NCBI RefSeq assembly: GCF_042100115.1
Contig: NC_091276.1
Span: forward strand, 2,666,001-2,730,000
Source: Alternaria dauci
Taxonomy: Eukaryota > Ascomycota > Dothideomycetes > Pleosporales > Pleosporaceae
Direction: 5' to 3'
DNA length: 64,000 bases
Positions within the stretch are counted from its first letter, which is position 1; every line of letters begins with the position of its first letter. The notes under the pieces are model-generated. The model did not search any database, was not told the origin of the DNA, and worked only from the letters and a program-made list of their open reading frames with translations. The position numbers and the translations under genes are program-made. Positions 21,496 to 33,280 of the stretch are shown one piece after another.

Positions 21496-22397
21496 TGTCA
21501 AAAGGAAGTTGTTGTTGAAGTTGGAAAATGAATGTGAAGGGAAAAAGCGAAGGACTGGAGTTGTTGGTGTAGAAAAGAATGGAAGAGCTTTGCTGCCAAA
21601 AAGCTCTTGGGACGGTGATACAAGACCTTATATACAATCCAGTACCCCGCTCACTCCCAGTGCTGGGCGTCTGCAGTGCCTCCGTCGCCGTAATGAAGTC
21701 CTTGCCGACGTCCGAAGGGATACGCGCTGGGGGCACAGTGTTTCAAGCTTTTCGCACCAATCCTCTCTCCTGGGCGGCCCACCACAGTGGAAGACATGGT
21801 CCGTCACTCACGATCTCGGCTGAGCACTCTTCCCTAGCCAGGTACCGTGTGGCGGGCAAACGTCGCGAACATGTCAAGTGGGCTTGGCAATCATGCAGCA
21901 GGATTCTGTTTGAAACGACTAACCAGAACGGGATTGAAACGGCCGTGAGAAGCTCCACTTCTTGACCTGTAAAATTGCAAAGGATGTCGTTCGAAACAAT
22001 CTCGCATTCGGTGACCATAACTGTGCACCCGCAGGAATGTCGTGACTATGGGATCAGTGGAGACATGACGGGCGCTTGCCGCTATCGTGACGGATCGACT
22101 GGTGGAAGGGGTAGCTTGAGTCGTGAGGGATCGGTGAAGAACATGTATGAAATGTGCGGACATGGTCCTGATGCATGTAGTCAATTTTGAATATATGGAT
22201 CTGGTGTATTGCACCACTCGATATGGCGTGGGATGCCGGATGCGGATGCGGTGCTGGCCGATGTGAAATGCAGGCGTCTGGCAACCTGCAATCCGGTGGA
22301 CCGCAGGAACATTAGGTCGATTTATTGAAACATGAGTAGTTGCGTGCACAACTTTTGTTTTCCGTCATTCTGTTAAGATTGTAGGAAATCTCTGTCT
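21496..22397. other. Pectate lyase promoter region, otherwise no gene
   Basis: Upstream of the pectate lyase start there is a TATA box at 21629-21635. Beyond 21700 only short ORFs without motifs are found. Confidence 0.5.
21629..21635 (-). promoter_or_regulatory. TATA box of the pectate lyase gene
   Basis: The minus strand reads TATATAA about 135 bp before the ATG at 21495, a typical distance for a fungal core promoter. Confidence 0.6.
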
Positions 22398-22860
22398 TTA
22401 CCGAGGCGTCTGGACTTGATGATCGTTATTGCCATCGGCCCATTGCTTGTTCCAGGTCCTGAACATAACATAGCCGATAACCACGCTGCTGCCCAATGCT
22501 GTGGTAACAAATGTGGATAACTTGAGAATTCCCTGTAGCAGGAAGGGAGGGATCGAGTAAGGGACGAGACAAATGCGAAGCTTCTCTTGGATTTCTGGGC
22601 GATGTTTTGACTGCGCCGAACAACCGTTCTCGGGAGCACGGCACAGCCACATGACGAGTGGCTGGGACACACGGGAAGTAGAGAAGGGGCGTAGTTTAGT
22701 CATACCAAATGCGGTGATTTCTTTCATATACATGAAGCCTGGGAGAGCCAAGCGTCAGCACATGCAGCTTGTAGCAGGTTGGATTCCTGCCGAATGATAG
22801 TGTCAGACCGGCGCGAAGACGCATAGCTCTGCCAGCAATGTCGCCTCTGGTGTATCGCAT
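22398..22860 (-). CDS. Small membrane protein candidate
   Basis: The proposed exons 22860-22809 and 22738-22398 give 130 residues beginning MRYTRGDIAGRAMRLRAG. The intron has a weak GTCTGA donor but a good CTGAC branch point and CCCAG acceptor, and the phase matches. An alternative is a single exon from an ATG at 22733. The N-terminus is basic and Ser/Arg-rich (TKLRPFSTSR), like a mitochondrial presequence; near the C-terminus LSTFVTTALGSSVVIGYVMF is a likely membrane helix. I do not recognise the family. It might be a small mitochondrial inner-membrane protein, but the model rests on composition and splice signals only. Confidence 0.4.
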
Positions 22861-23233
22861 GAAATAAAACAGTGTTGAGTGATTCTGAAGGCCTGGCTGC
22901 AGACGTCCAAAGAAGGTTTTACGGATGGACGAAGCTTGGAAAGTTTCACGTGCCAGAGTGACATCATCGCCCAAAGCAGCAACCACCTCTAGCAGGCGAA
23001 CCAAAGAGCGCGCGAAAGAGGACAGCAGAACATAGCACAAGGCAGCAACAAACAGCTTACAACCTGTCCACACGTCTGAATCCGCTACTCAGCAAATCCA
23101 CCTCGCAAGTCATCGTCTCGTCCTCACGCACAACTACACCACCATACTCACCATCCAGACTTCACAGTACGAATCTCAACTCACAAAAGCCCACACCAAC
23201 TCCCCAAACAATCCACAAAGCATATTGCCCAAC
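22861..23233. other. Divergent spacer
   Basis: This lies between the small membrane protein candidate and the proline-rich gene. The minus strand is open through part of it, but the frame lacks an ATG. A GTAAGC donor near 23059 and a CTAG acceptor near 22990 could mark a 5' UTR intron. Confidence 0.35.
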
Positions 23234-23998
23234 ATGCCCCCCATCCCCATCCACAAGAACGCCCCCATCACGCCCACGCCCACGACAGCCGCCAAAGCAG
23301 ACGGCATAACCCCTTCGACCGCCTCCAACGACACTCTTCACAGCAATAACAACCCCCCACCCACACGCACAACGCCCGCCTACGTCCCCGCAACAACAAC
23401 ACAAGGCGTCGTCTCCCAGCCCCCAGCTTCCCAACCCGGCGCTCGCCCCGCCGCACCAACAAGCACAGGAATGACCGAGAACAACCGGGATAACAACGAC
23501 ACTACATCGCCACCAGCGCCCCAACCAGGTGCAACTCCTACTCCAACAGCAACATTCATAACGACCGAAACGCGACAAGCCTACGTCCACGCCCCACCAC
23601 CACAATTCACCCATCCCCCTCCCTCAGACTCTGTGCTCGCAACCCGCTCTACCATACCCTCTTCTTCTACTTCCACACCAGCGGCTAGTCATAAACCAGG
23701 TCCAACAACACTCAACTACGGCCCGGCAGCGAGTCCTTTCCAGACAGCTGATACGGCACAAGCACAGCCTACGCGGACGAGCCTGGAACACCCGCCGGGT
23801 TACGTCCAGGCGCCGGATAACGCGCCGTATACGGTTGGAGGGGGTATTGGTGGGCCGAGTGGCGCTGGAGGGGATGGCGGGGGTGAGGGTGTTGGAGCGC
23901 AGGCGTGGAGTATGTTGAACAAAGCGGGTGAGGCGTTGAAGAAGGGCGAGGAGAGTGTGTGGAGGGCGGTCAAGGGGAAGAATGGTGGGGGGTTTTGA
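23234..23998 (+). CDS. Proline/threonine-rich low-complexity protein
   Basis: Single exon, 254 residues. Residues 1-190 are low complexity, rich in Pro, Thr, Ala and Ser; a Gly-rich hinge at about 205-222 follows; the last 30 residues form one amphipathic helix (AWSMLNKAGEALKKGEESVW) with a basic tail KGKNGGGF. Similar short C-terminal helices ending in an EEVW-type motif occur in unnamed fungal proteins. No signal peptide or membrane helix is present. Function unknown; the composition suggests an intrinsically disordered cytosolic protein, perhaps stress related. Confidence 0.65.
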   Translation: MPPIPIHKNAPITPTPTTAAKADGITPSTASNDTLHSNNNPPPTRTTPAYVPATTTQGVVSQPPASQPGARPAAPTSTGMTENNRDNNDTTSPPAPQPGATPTPTATFITTETRQAYVHAPPPQFTHPPPSDSVLATRSTIPSSSTSTPAASHKPGPTTLNYGPAASPFQTADTAQAQPTRTSLEHPPGYVQAPDNAPYTVGGGIGGPSGAGGDGGGEGVGAQAWSMLNKAGEALKKGEESVWRAVKGKNGGGF

Positions 23999-24382
23999 GT
24001 GTGCTTGGAGGGGGCGGCATAGGCAGGGGCAGTACATCACTCGTATTGCACATCGTCACTCGATAGCGGAATAGTTTTGCGTACAAAGAAACCCATGACT
24101 TTCTATAGACCACTATTTTCCCCATTGCACCAAGCGATGAAAAGAGGAAGTACAGGCAAGAGACAAAAGCATTGCAAGCCGGATATGACGTGTGAATGTA
24201 TAAAGTACAAGAGTGTTTTACCACCCCGGGATCGTGCTTTTCGTTATCAAGGACAACCGTCGGCCCGCAGAGCGTCTGGTCGTCCTCATACACGTACACC
24301 CCATCCCCATCTCTCACGTCGCGATTAGCTGCTTCCACCACATAAACGCAGGCTGGGGGTATCGAAGAGGGAAGAAAGGCGC
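23999..24382. other. Intergenic, no gene seen
   Basis: Convergent 3' spacer of about 380 bp holding the two 3' UTRs. Nothing else is seen. Confidence 0.55.
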
Positions 24383-25768
24383 TTAACCGGATCCACCCTT
24401 GAACTTCTTGCCGAAGAGGATGAGCTGGGCCTGGTCGTAGATGGACAGGACACCGGCACCAGCAACACCACGGAGGATGTTGGCACCAGCACCCTTGAAG
24501 AGAGACCTGACACCCTCGGCGGCGACGATCTGGCGGGCGGCATCCATGGTACCCTTGTACTTGACGGCCTCACCGGAGGTCATCATCATGCGGCGACGGA
24601 TGGTGTCAAGGGGGTAGGAGGCGATACCGGCACCAGTGGTGACGGCCCAACCAAGAGCGAAAGAGGCCAAGAAGTTACCCTCGAGGGAACCGGTGAGGAG
24701 GACAGGCTTGATCGAGTCGTACATACCGAAGTACAGACCACGGTAGACAACGATACCAGCAACGGAGGGCATGAAACCACGGTAGAGACCGCCGATACCG
24801 TCGGAAGCGAGGGTCTTCTTGTAGACGTCTACGAGACCATTGAACTGGCGCTCACCACCCTTCTTGGCAGACTTGGCGTCGTTGGCAAGACGGGTACGGG
24901 CGTAGTCGAGGGAGTAGACGAAGAGGAGGGAAGTGGCACCGGCAGCCTGTCGTTGTTAGATTGTGTACCAGTAGGCATTGAGCGAGTGTACTTACACCAC
25001 CGGAGGCCAAGTTACCGGCCATCCACTTGGCGTAACCGTCACGCTCCTTCTTGTAGGCGAACATGGACTTGTAGGTGTCGCGGAAAGCGAAGTTCAGCGC
25101 CTGGGTGGGGAAGTAACGGATGACGTTGGCAGTGTTACCACGCCAGAGGGAAAGGACACCCTCGTTCTTGGCGGTACGGCTGAAGCACTCGACAATGCCG
25201 TCGTACTTGCGGTCGAGACGACCGGACTTGAGCATCTCATCCTGCGGGGTGTTAAAAATTGTAAATGTGCGGGGTCGTATTGATGGAGCGTACCTGGTTC
25301 TGGATGAGGAGCTTGACACGCTCGATGGGAGCGGCAGCGGTCTTCGAGACGGCAGCGGAAACACCGCCCACTGATAAGCTGTTAGTGTCTGACATGGACG
25401 CAAGCAATTGCCGACGGTGCTCGCATCATGCTCACGTGCCAATGGCACTCGTGCTGATGGAGTTGTCGATGGTGATGGGACGTACTCAGGAAGTCGACCA
25501 CAAAGCCCTGATTTGATCGTTAGCCCAAGTTCCAAGTAAATGCCGCACTTTGACCATGCATCCATCCAGCCAACGCGCGCACAGCCAGTAAAGTCGACTC
25601 CATCTCAGGGTATTGCCGAATCGCTGGAGAGAGCCCCATTGATGCAATTGAGATAGATCTGCAACTATTGCTGGCTACACGGTTGTCGAACTGAACAGCT
25701 GGCGAGTCCGAGGATAAGTTACATACGGGCATTCCGAACAAACTCTTGTCTTGCTGTGTTCCCGACAT
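24383..25768 (-). CDS. AAC: Mitochondrial ADP/ATP carrier
   Basis: Five exons: 25768-25727, 25507-25486, 25370-25294, 25241-24996 and 24946-24383, making 316 residues. Exon 2 is only 22 nt. The product starts [20 protein letters not shown] and shows the three mitochondrial-carrier repeats with the signatures [15 protein letters not shown] and PLDTIRRR. The RRRMMM hexapeptide, unique to ADP/ATP carriers, is present. The protein exchanges cytosolic ADP for matrix ATP across the inner membrane. Codon use is strongly biased to C-ending codons, as expected for a highly expressed gene. All motifs are intact. Splicing inside LASGG|AAGATS and QNQ|DEM gives the expected family sequence, which supports the model. 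Confidence 0.96.
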
Positions 25769-26931
25769 CTTGAAGACGTGTAGAGGGGAGATTGGTTGAG
25801 AGGGGTGAGGTTGCAGATGCTGGTGCTGCGTTGAGGGAGGAAAGGCGTTTTGTAGCGAAGCTGCGACAAATTCTGCCAGCTGCGCTAAGTCGCACTAGGC
25901 CCATCACGTGCTAGTTTCCTTGCCCGCTATCCCGAGCGCTTCCTCATCAACACCTCGGAAACGCGGAGTGTGGGAGACAGTGAATACGACAAGGCTGTCA
26001 CGATGGGCTCTGTGATTCACTTGACTTTGACTATTTTCTGATTACTGCCGGTAGACCTACTGTACAATAACAACAATGTTTCTCTCCCTTGTGGCTGCTA
26101 ATAGACGCCCACCAGCATTGCCGTAGCAGCCACACCATGGATAGTCTCTGACGAAACCGCGTCTACAGGCAGCCCGCAGCCGTCAATTCAACATGGAAAA
26201 TCCACTGTGGGGATGTACAAGTGTTCACATGCCTCTTCGAGCCCAAGTCTCCCACGCCTCTCCTTTCTGCGAGCCACCACGGTCAGGGTCCGCCATTTTT
26301 AGGTCGGGTAATCTCGGGGACGGAACCTGGCTCGGGCCAACAACTAGCGGCGAGGGCTTCAACGAGCGTGGGGCCCGGCCTCCAGGGCGGCGAATTTTCA
26401 ATCGCTCTGCCCGCTATTGGAAGACGTGCCGTGGTTCGCGAAGCCTCGATGGCTTCTAGGGCTGGCGAGAGCTGGACGGGTGACGTTGGTGTTGCAGTCT
26501 TGTTCGGGTCGCATCGTGAGGGTGGTAACGGTGTTGTCTGGCAGACCTCAGTGCCCCTCCGGTAGTGACCGTCGGGCTGACCGCCACTACGACTTACCCG
26601 CGTGCCGCTCACGTCGGGTCAACTCAATGTCGTTTCGCCAGTGGACGGATACCAAGCCCTGGCAGTCGTTGTCTAGTGAAGCCGATAAGCTGAAAGAGAT
26701 GCCAGGTCTAACTTATGACTTTCTGGTCGATGATCTCACTCACCGAGTAGCGATACCCTTGCATAGTCGACATCGCAAACAGACATAAATCATCTACTTG
26801 GGGCTTTGCAATTCCACCTACAGTTCTGTTTGGCCTTAACATTGCCTTCTCAATGTTGAGGCACCACCACTATCCTATTTCAGGCTTTCGTGTTCTCACA
26901 AGAGAGTCTGTACTTCCCCGATAGCACACGT
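25769..26931. other. Intergenic, no gene seen
   Basis: This 1.2 kb separates divergent genes. The only ORFs are short and lie across a G/C-rich block (26300-26620) with no motif. It should contain the AAC promoter; pyrimidine-rich sequence lies just above the start. Confidence 0.5.
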
Positions 26932-27844
26932 ATGCACAGCATCTCCATGGCTTCGATACCAATCCTGCCGCCTCCTACTAATGATCGTCTTCCACCCGAG
27001 GAGATTTCTACTCTGTCCCAGTTATGCCACCTCGGAGATCTTGATAACCAAGGCGTCAACGAGGCCTTCCACAGATGCCTAGAAGTGTTCGAGCAAAAAA
27101 ACCAATCTTTGTGTGAGCTTTGGCCCGTGCTTCTGTCTGCTGTGCAGTCTGCCCGGCCCAAGATCATCAAGCTACTGCTATCTCGAGGCTTGAGAATGAA
27201 CGAAATGTACATCAGACAGGCCATCGAAACGAGATCAAAGGAAGTCTTTGAGGCATTTGTCGAGAGTGGATGGGATGTGAATGAGACATGGGATAACCTC
27301 CACCCCCCAGTGCTTGCGTGAGTAGAAGGAGCCTTGATCGACCAAATGTTCTAAGCTGAAGTTTCTTAGCTGTTTTGTCGATGACCCTGATTTCACTCAA
27401 TGGTTCCTTGAACACAATGCGAGGCCCGATGCTGGGTGTTACTTGGACATCACTCCCATGTCTTTCGCCGTTAGTCGTGCCCAGCTATCAACTATCAGCG
27501 TGCTGCTTGAGCTAGAGAGCGTTGAAAAGGGACAGTTGGTGCACCATGCTGTCGAGCGAAGTCAGGATACTATCGCAGTCATGCAGGAGCTCGTCTCCAA
27601 AGGCGCACCTCTCGGCGAGATTCAATACGCAAAACACGTAGATTCCTGGAATCACGAACACTTCAAAGGCCTTGGCACTCCGTTACACAGAGCGGTTGAA
27701 CTCGGAAAGGTCGGTGTAGCCCGCTTTCTGCTTCAGAGGGGAGCGGACAGAAATATAAAGGATACAAAGGGTCGTACACCCTTGGATATTGCAAGACACC
27801 TGGGAGATGAAGACATGATTCACCTCTTGGAACCAGTGCATTGA
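26932..27844 (+). CDS. Ankyrin-repeat protein
   Basis: Two exons, 26932-27317 and 27370-27844, joined by a GTGAGT...TTAG intron that restores the frame at LACFVDDPDF. The product is 286 residues, or 281 if the ATG at 26947 is used. The C-terminal half holds clear ankyrin repeats (TPLHRAVELGKVGVARFLLQ, GADRNIKDTKGRTPLDIARHLG), and degenerate ones precede it (LLSAVQSARPKIIKLLLSRGL and following). There is no signal peptide or membrane segment. Ankyrin arrays bind other proteins; nothing identifies the partner. The gene is intact and is convergent with the polytopic membrane protein. Confidence 0.82.
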
Positions 27845-28169
27845 GGGTTATGCTGCAGTGACTTCACCCGTGTCCTATGGGCTTCTCGATGCTACCTTCA
27901 AGTACCTATGTTTGAGCGTAATAGTTGCTATTTGCTAATGCTCTGCGGAAACTGTTGGTGGCAGCTTTTCAGAAGCCTTTAGGTAGTAAATTACTTTTAT
28001 CTAATCTTTCTAAGGTTGTATATAATTACCTTGACGGTGCCGATAGAGTCTGAGATGCAAATAGCATGGGTCTCTCATGTCTAGCTTAGATACTACGATT
28101 CAGAGCGACAATATCGGTGTGATGAATATGAAATTTTATCTACGTCCAGCTCGTCCGTGCTGTTGCTAA
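27845..28169. other. Convergent 3' spacer
   Basis: A/T-rich spacer of 325 bp with 3' UTRs; nothing else is seen. Confidence 0.55.
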
Positions 28170-30132
28170 CTATAAGAATACTTTCTCGTGTCGAACCGTT
28201 ATGCAATGAACCATTATCGAGAGCACGCAGTACATGACCACGCTTGTGCCAAGAAGACATATGTTGACCAATTGGTACATCATTATAAGCGCCGCGAGAA
28301 TGCCGCCCAGATTGAGAATAAAAAGAAATACCTTACAACTTCTGGTAAACGTCTTGCCTGCCATTCCAACCAAGGATCCGGATACACTCTGCTGCGCATA
28401 ACTAATATCCTCGATCAATATGGAAAGCATAATGAATAACCAAATGGCCAGAGTCATGTAGACAGGAAGGTATGCCAAAATATCCGAAGTAGGAACCAAG
28501 AAGCCGATCAAGTCATGTTGGATATATTCATTAACCAAGGATAAAACCAATGTCGCAGTGCTAATAGTACAGGAAACCATGAGGTAGATCAGCGAGCGAG
28601 TCCAGCTGGAGTCCTGGTAGAAATCATGGTCTGGATGGTCGCGTTCATGAAGCGGCGGGATTGGCGACGGATTACTATGATCGGATTGCGAATAGGCAGT
28701 GTGGACCTGCAAAAGCCCTGTCGAAAGCAGGTTGCTGGGTTGCTGGGCTACGATGGTCATTAACGATACGTCCTTTCTGTGCCAGGGAAAATGACATACC
28801 TTTGAAGAAGGATTCAAAGACGACAAGCAAGGGGGCTGCGAGGAGAACAATAGGGACGACCTGGCCGAAAGACCAATCGCTAGAGCCACGATCTTCTAAC
28901 GAAAGTGTGGACAGCAACCGGATGAGACCCCAACAAAAGCTTCCTACCATCCAAAGAATCTGCTTGTATGATCAGTACCAACTATGCTCAATCAGAAGCT
29001 TCATACCTCGATGAACATGGAGTTCCAAAAATCTAACATAGCACGAGCGGTCAGAAACAGTGCTAGGAGCGGTCGGTAAATGAACATCCGCTTGAACGTC
29101 AAGCCCGAAGTTTCCAGGTTCATTTTTGTGTAAACCAGACGAAGAACGCCCCGAGCGTTCTGACTGCAGGTTGTTCTTACACGGCCAACGACGGAAACAG
29201 AGAGTGACCTGTGCAGCCGGATGACCCTGTGAATAAAGCCTAGGGTCAAGGAAACAGCAGAAAGAACCATTGTCCAAAACACCGCCACATCAGTGTTTAG
29301 GAAGCGTTTGGGTTCATATGCAATTTCCGGTCTGGTGGGTAGTAGATAGCAAATCGCGTAGTCGCTAGGCTTGATGGCTACCCAGTCATCGTCGAAACGG
29401 CCGTAGAGATGATAATAAGCGTCCGTCCAAAGGAAGGTACCCGTTGGTACTAATGCGATGATTAGCATCAACATCATCAAGCCCATGGTGATCAACCTCC
29501 ACGCCCGTTCCGCAGGCCGATTGTACAAATGGTTACGGAGGAAGGTAAGGCAAGACAGGTGGGTGATGCTCGAGAACCAAGCCAGCAAGACAATGATCTG
29601 CCAATGAAAGGTCGAAATGCCGCAACGTAGCTGTGCAAAGCCACTGATAAGAATGGATGTACCGGTAAGAATCTGTAGGTCGCTCATCGATTGGACGCAC
29701 TATGACCAGTTAGTGTGAAGACGAATTTGAAAGGAGAGAAATGCGCACCTTGATGAAGACTGCTTGTAAACGAGGGTATGTCGTTACTTTCGGTAGCTTT
29801 CGGCGTGGCCTTAGCCGTGCTATGGCCCTGGATGAAAGACTGAGATATACCACGTCGACTGGGTTGGGCCGTGGGTTGGGAGACGCAGAAACATCCTCTT
29901 TATGAAATGGGTCCTTTGTGGGATCATGTGCGAGATGGTAATGAAATACTAGGATCAACACGACTATCGCCGCAGTAGCTGTATATCCAATGAGAACCTG
30001 GAAGCTATCAGCACGAGTAATGTAAACTTTTCTGTTGCAAGGTCTTACACCAACTCCAGAAATGTCAGGGATAGAAGTTAGCTCGCTAGGACGCTGCGAA
30101 CAGTTGTAGTAACAACTATTGTCATGCGCCAT
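28170..30132 (-). CDS. Polytopic membrane protein of unknown function
   Basis: Five exons: 30132-30049, 29997-29749, 29699-29007, 28959-28800 and 28717-28170, giving 577 residues; an ATG 24 codons earlier (30204) is also possible. The introns carry good branch points (CTGATAG, CACTAACT, ACTGATC). The protein has an extracellular-looking Cys/Ser start, a first membrane helix (ATAAIVVLILVFHYHL), then a conserved block SDLQILTGTSILISGFAQL, and about eight more helices. This block and the order of helices are shared by a large family of uncharacterised ascomycete membrane proteins. No transporter or receptor motif was recognised. Splicing at ESFFKG|LLQVHTAY depends on a weakly constrained acceptor. 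Confidence 0.78.
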
Positions 30133-30842
30133 TCTTATCGAAGGTTTTACCGTGGCAAGGCTAGAATATATACCTCTGAAGAAAACACAAGCCAAGGCAG
30201 GCATGCAGAAGGCTGAAACGAGAATCGCTTTTAGCCATACCTATCGCTACATCCTCAGCCACATGCAATTTCGTGGTCACTCCTTCAGACCTAGCTTACT
30301 GAAGGATCAGTCAGGCAGCGGCAATCCATAATCAACAGGATGGCCGTTGAGCTTGCTGCAAGGCATTTCGGCTGCGTAGCAGAGATTGGAAACACTTTGA
30401 AGATTGGTTCGTCGATACCGGCCCCCAATTCCCGCCCCCCACACGCGACAGAACAACGACTCGGCTGGCACTCAACCTCTGTCAAACCTTTAGCAACCCA
30501 ACAACCAGAAATCGGAATCATTCTCGATGGAACAGACACAGTAGTAGTTATGCAGACTCACGACAAAAGTGAAGACGAAGCCAGCGGATCAAAACCAAAG
30601 CCATACAATCAACCGTTCCCCAAAGCTCAACCCAACGGTCGTCGCGATACAGTAGGCCTTCACCGAGACCGAAAAGCGAACTCTACACACTCGTGGAAAC
30701 CACAAGAGTGAGCTGGTTCACTTCACGTGTCGTCGTGCCCCAAGCGTCGCGCCCTCCCGCGCTCCCGTCGCGCTTGCCCCACATACAGTACGTCATCCCT
30801 CCGCTCCATACTAGTACCATCCTCCCCAGCCATGTACTCACA
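30133..30842. other. Intergenic, divergent promoters
   Basis: This region separates the polytopic membrane protein from the SWIM gene. A 123-codon ORF at 30340-30711 has biased composition and no motif, and I do not call it. Confidence 0.45.
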
Positions 30843-31709
30843 ATGGCTAGCACGTCGCCCGCCCTACCCACGAACCGCACCTTTATCACCCAACTCTTTG
30901 ACTCGCTATCAAGACTCCCGGGTGACCAAGCTGCTGTCAACGATAATGCCAATACCAATCCGCTGAACGGCTTACCCGACGCAACGAGGAAACAGTTGTT
31001 GACGCTCCAAGTACTGTTCCCAAATGAATTTGTACCAGCGCTGGATTTATTGGATCGCCGACTCGTTACGCGTTTCTATATTCGGGATGAGGAACGACGC
31101 GCTGGGCTGAAGACTGTTGATGCAGCCAAAGAACAAGAAGATGTGCGGATACAAAGCGCAGCAGAGACAGACGCAGCACCACCACCACCACAGCAGCAAG
31201 AAGACACTCACATAGAAGAGGATACATGCACAACCCCCGCCGCCACCACGGCCGTCACCTCCACCACCACCACAGCTCCAGAACCAGAAGACAACCCAAC
31301 TGATCATGACAACAACAACCCCACAATCTACTACGTCCGCTCCGCCCAACACCACCGCCCCTCCCGCTTCACCACCTCCCTCGAATCAACAACATACTAC
31401 CAAGTCCGCCTCCGAACCTGGAACTGCACGTGTCCCGCGTTCGCCTTTTCCGCGTTCCCTGCTAGTATGCCACATCATAATACACAAGAAGAAACATCAG
31501 TAGCGGTCGATGGACATGTATACACCGATGCAGACAAGCAGTGGGTATTTGGGGGTACGAGTCTCGGGACGGGAACGCCGCCTGTATGCAAACATATCCT
31601 TGCATGTGTGTTTGTGGAGCGATGTAGAGGGTTATTTGGGGGGTTTGTGGAGGGGAGGGAGGTTAGTGGTGAGGAGGCGGCGGGGTGGGGTGCTGGGTGG
31701 GGGGATTGA
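30843..31709 (+). CDS. SWIM zinc-finger protein, Sws1/ZSWIM7-like
   Basis: Single exon, 288 residues. The start ATG lies in a good context (CTCACAATGGC). The C-terminal half has a SWIM finger of CxCx(n)CxH type: Cys195 and Cys197 in NCTCPAFAFSAF, then Cys249 and His251 in PPVCKHILACVF. The CPAFAFS-CKHLLA pattern is characteristic of Sws1 in fission yeast and ZSWIM7 in animals, which pair with Rad51 paralogues in the Shu complex to promote homologous recombination. A long Thr/Pro/Asn-rich insert (about 105-165) splits the protein, and about 40 residues separate the two metal-binding halves, more than in ZSWIM7. The SWIM finger is sure; the Shu role is inferred. Confidence 0.75.
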   Translation: MASTSPALPTNRTFITQLFDSLSRLPGDQAAVNDNANTNPLNGLPDATRKQLLTLQVLFPNEFVPALDLLDRRLVTRFYIRDEERRAGLKTVDAAKEQEDVRIQSAAETDAAPPPPQQQEDTHIEEDTCTTPAATTAVTSTTTTAPEPEDNPTDHDNNNPTIYYVRSAQHHRPSRFTTSLESTTYYQVRLRTWNCTCPAFAFSAFPASMPHHNTQEETSVAVDGHVYTDADKQWVFGGTSLGTGTPPVCKHILACVFVERCRGLFGGFVEGREVSGEEAAGWGAGWGD

Positions 31710-32085
31710 ATGAATGAATGTTTGGGTATTCTGTTTTGAACAGTTTAACAACGTCGTTACTTTCCGTGTTTACTTTACCTACGGGGTCAAGGGTCAAAGG
31801 GAAAAGAATGGGGAGATGCTGTTTACGATATGATACCCCAGTTACACCAACGACTTGGATAGACACCAAGACACCAAAAACACAGATTGAGCTTTCTCCA
31901 TGTCATACTTTCTTGAGTCGTGTCATTCCTATCATGCTATTATGTCGTAACATAACATGTGTCCCCCGGGGTCACGCAGAGCAACTCTGCTTCTCGACCG
32001 TGTTCTTCTACCACGTGCAGCTCCGTGTCCAGGCTTCGTATAATACATGATGATATCCCTCAGCCTCCCCATCCCACGCTTCCCT
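31710..32085. other. Convergent 3' spacer
   Basis: About 375 bp between the SWIM gene and RPN8 stops; no ORF or structure of note. Confidence 0.55.
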
Positions 32086-33280
32086 CTATTTCTTGCTCTC
32101 ATCCTTCTTCTCCTTGCTCTTCTCCGCATCCTTGACCTCGCCATTCGTCGTCTTGTCACCACCCTCCTTCGCTTCCTCCTTACTCTTCTCCTTATCCTCA
32201 GCCTGCTGCTTATTCTGAATCTTATTCTCAATCAAATCATGAAACGCCGTAATCGCCCTAATCAAACTCGACAAATAAATCGTCATGAGCTGATCATTCG
32301 TCTTGACACTCATGGCCCTCGCCAGCTCCCCATTATCACCCGCATCCGCCTTGTTACCCCCAACCGGTGTCGCTTTCGGCGTCGACAGATTCGGCAACAG
32401 ATTAAACACATCCTGGAGATTCCCCAGAATCGCATGGTTAACCGGCAAATCCTCGTCGAGCACTTTTTGCAAATACTGGCCGATATCGCGTAACCGGAGG
32501 TGCAGGCCCTGGAGCGACTGCAGTTGTGAAGTGATGCGAGTGGACAAGGTTCCGACGGCGACGTCACGGATATCGCGGAGGAGGTGCTCGACGCCGATTT
32601 CTTCTGCTTCTTCTGCTTCGATGATGGAGGGGGTGTGGACAAAGGTTTTGGAAGTCGTTGTGCCGTCCTATAAACCCCCATAATTAGCATCTCTCTCTCA
32701 AGACGCTCGAGCGGTGAGTGGGTGTAGTTGTAGAGACTTACATCCTTGATTTCTTCAACGGCAAAGTACGCATCAGTCGGTACACCCACCTCCTTTGGCT
32801 GCACGTCGATGATGACGAGCAGCGGATGCGGCGTGTACCGCTTAAACAGCTCGTTGACTTGTAGATCCGACGCCCGCAGCTTGGGCCCCGTGTGATACCA
32901 GCCGATGAGCTTCTCGCGCGCATTCACCTTCTTGAACATGTCGTTCATCGACTCGACGTAATTGTGGTCGAGGAACCATACCGACGGGTCCTTTTCGTCT
33001 TCCTCAAAGGGCACTGTAGGTAATTGTCAGCAAGGTGGTGGCTTGTTTGGGCGGCGGCACACATGGATAATGGAGGGGGGGATGGAGATTACACACCCGC
33101 AAAGCTGTTGGATACGCGCACGTTCTTGCCGTCGTTCTGACCGAGGAGGACGCCGACGACTCTCCGCTTTGTGCCTTTTGCTTGGCGGCCGTAGTGGTCT
33201 GCTGCGGAGAGGAGGACGAGAGGCGCGACGGAGACGTTGCGGGTCACGAGCGACAGCGTCTCGGCTGTGGTGGCGGGCAT
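32086..33280 (-). CDS. RPN8: 26S proteasome regulatory subunit Rpn8
   Basis: Three exons, 33280-33097, 33013-32742 and 32667-32086, give 345 residues (yeast Rpn8 has 338). The MPN domain spans residues 1 to about 180: [28 protein letters not shown], then [17 protein letters not shown] and [12 protein letters not shown]. It lacks the catalytic JAMM zinc ligands, as usual for Rpn8, which forms an inactive partner with the deubiquitinase Rpn11 in the proteasome lid. The C-terminal helical part ends in a highly charged Lys/Glu tail. The first exon frame is open upstream but has no ATG there, so 33280 is the start. The gene is intact, with a TGCTAAT branch point in the second intron. Confidence 0.96.

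Noticed and set aside
30340..30711. 123-codon ORF between the membrane protein and SWIM genes
   Set aside because: No domain, weak start context, and the interval must hold two promoters.
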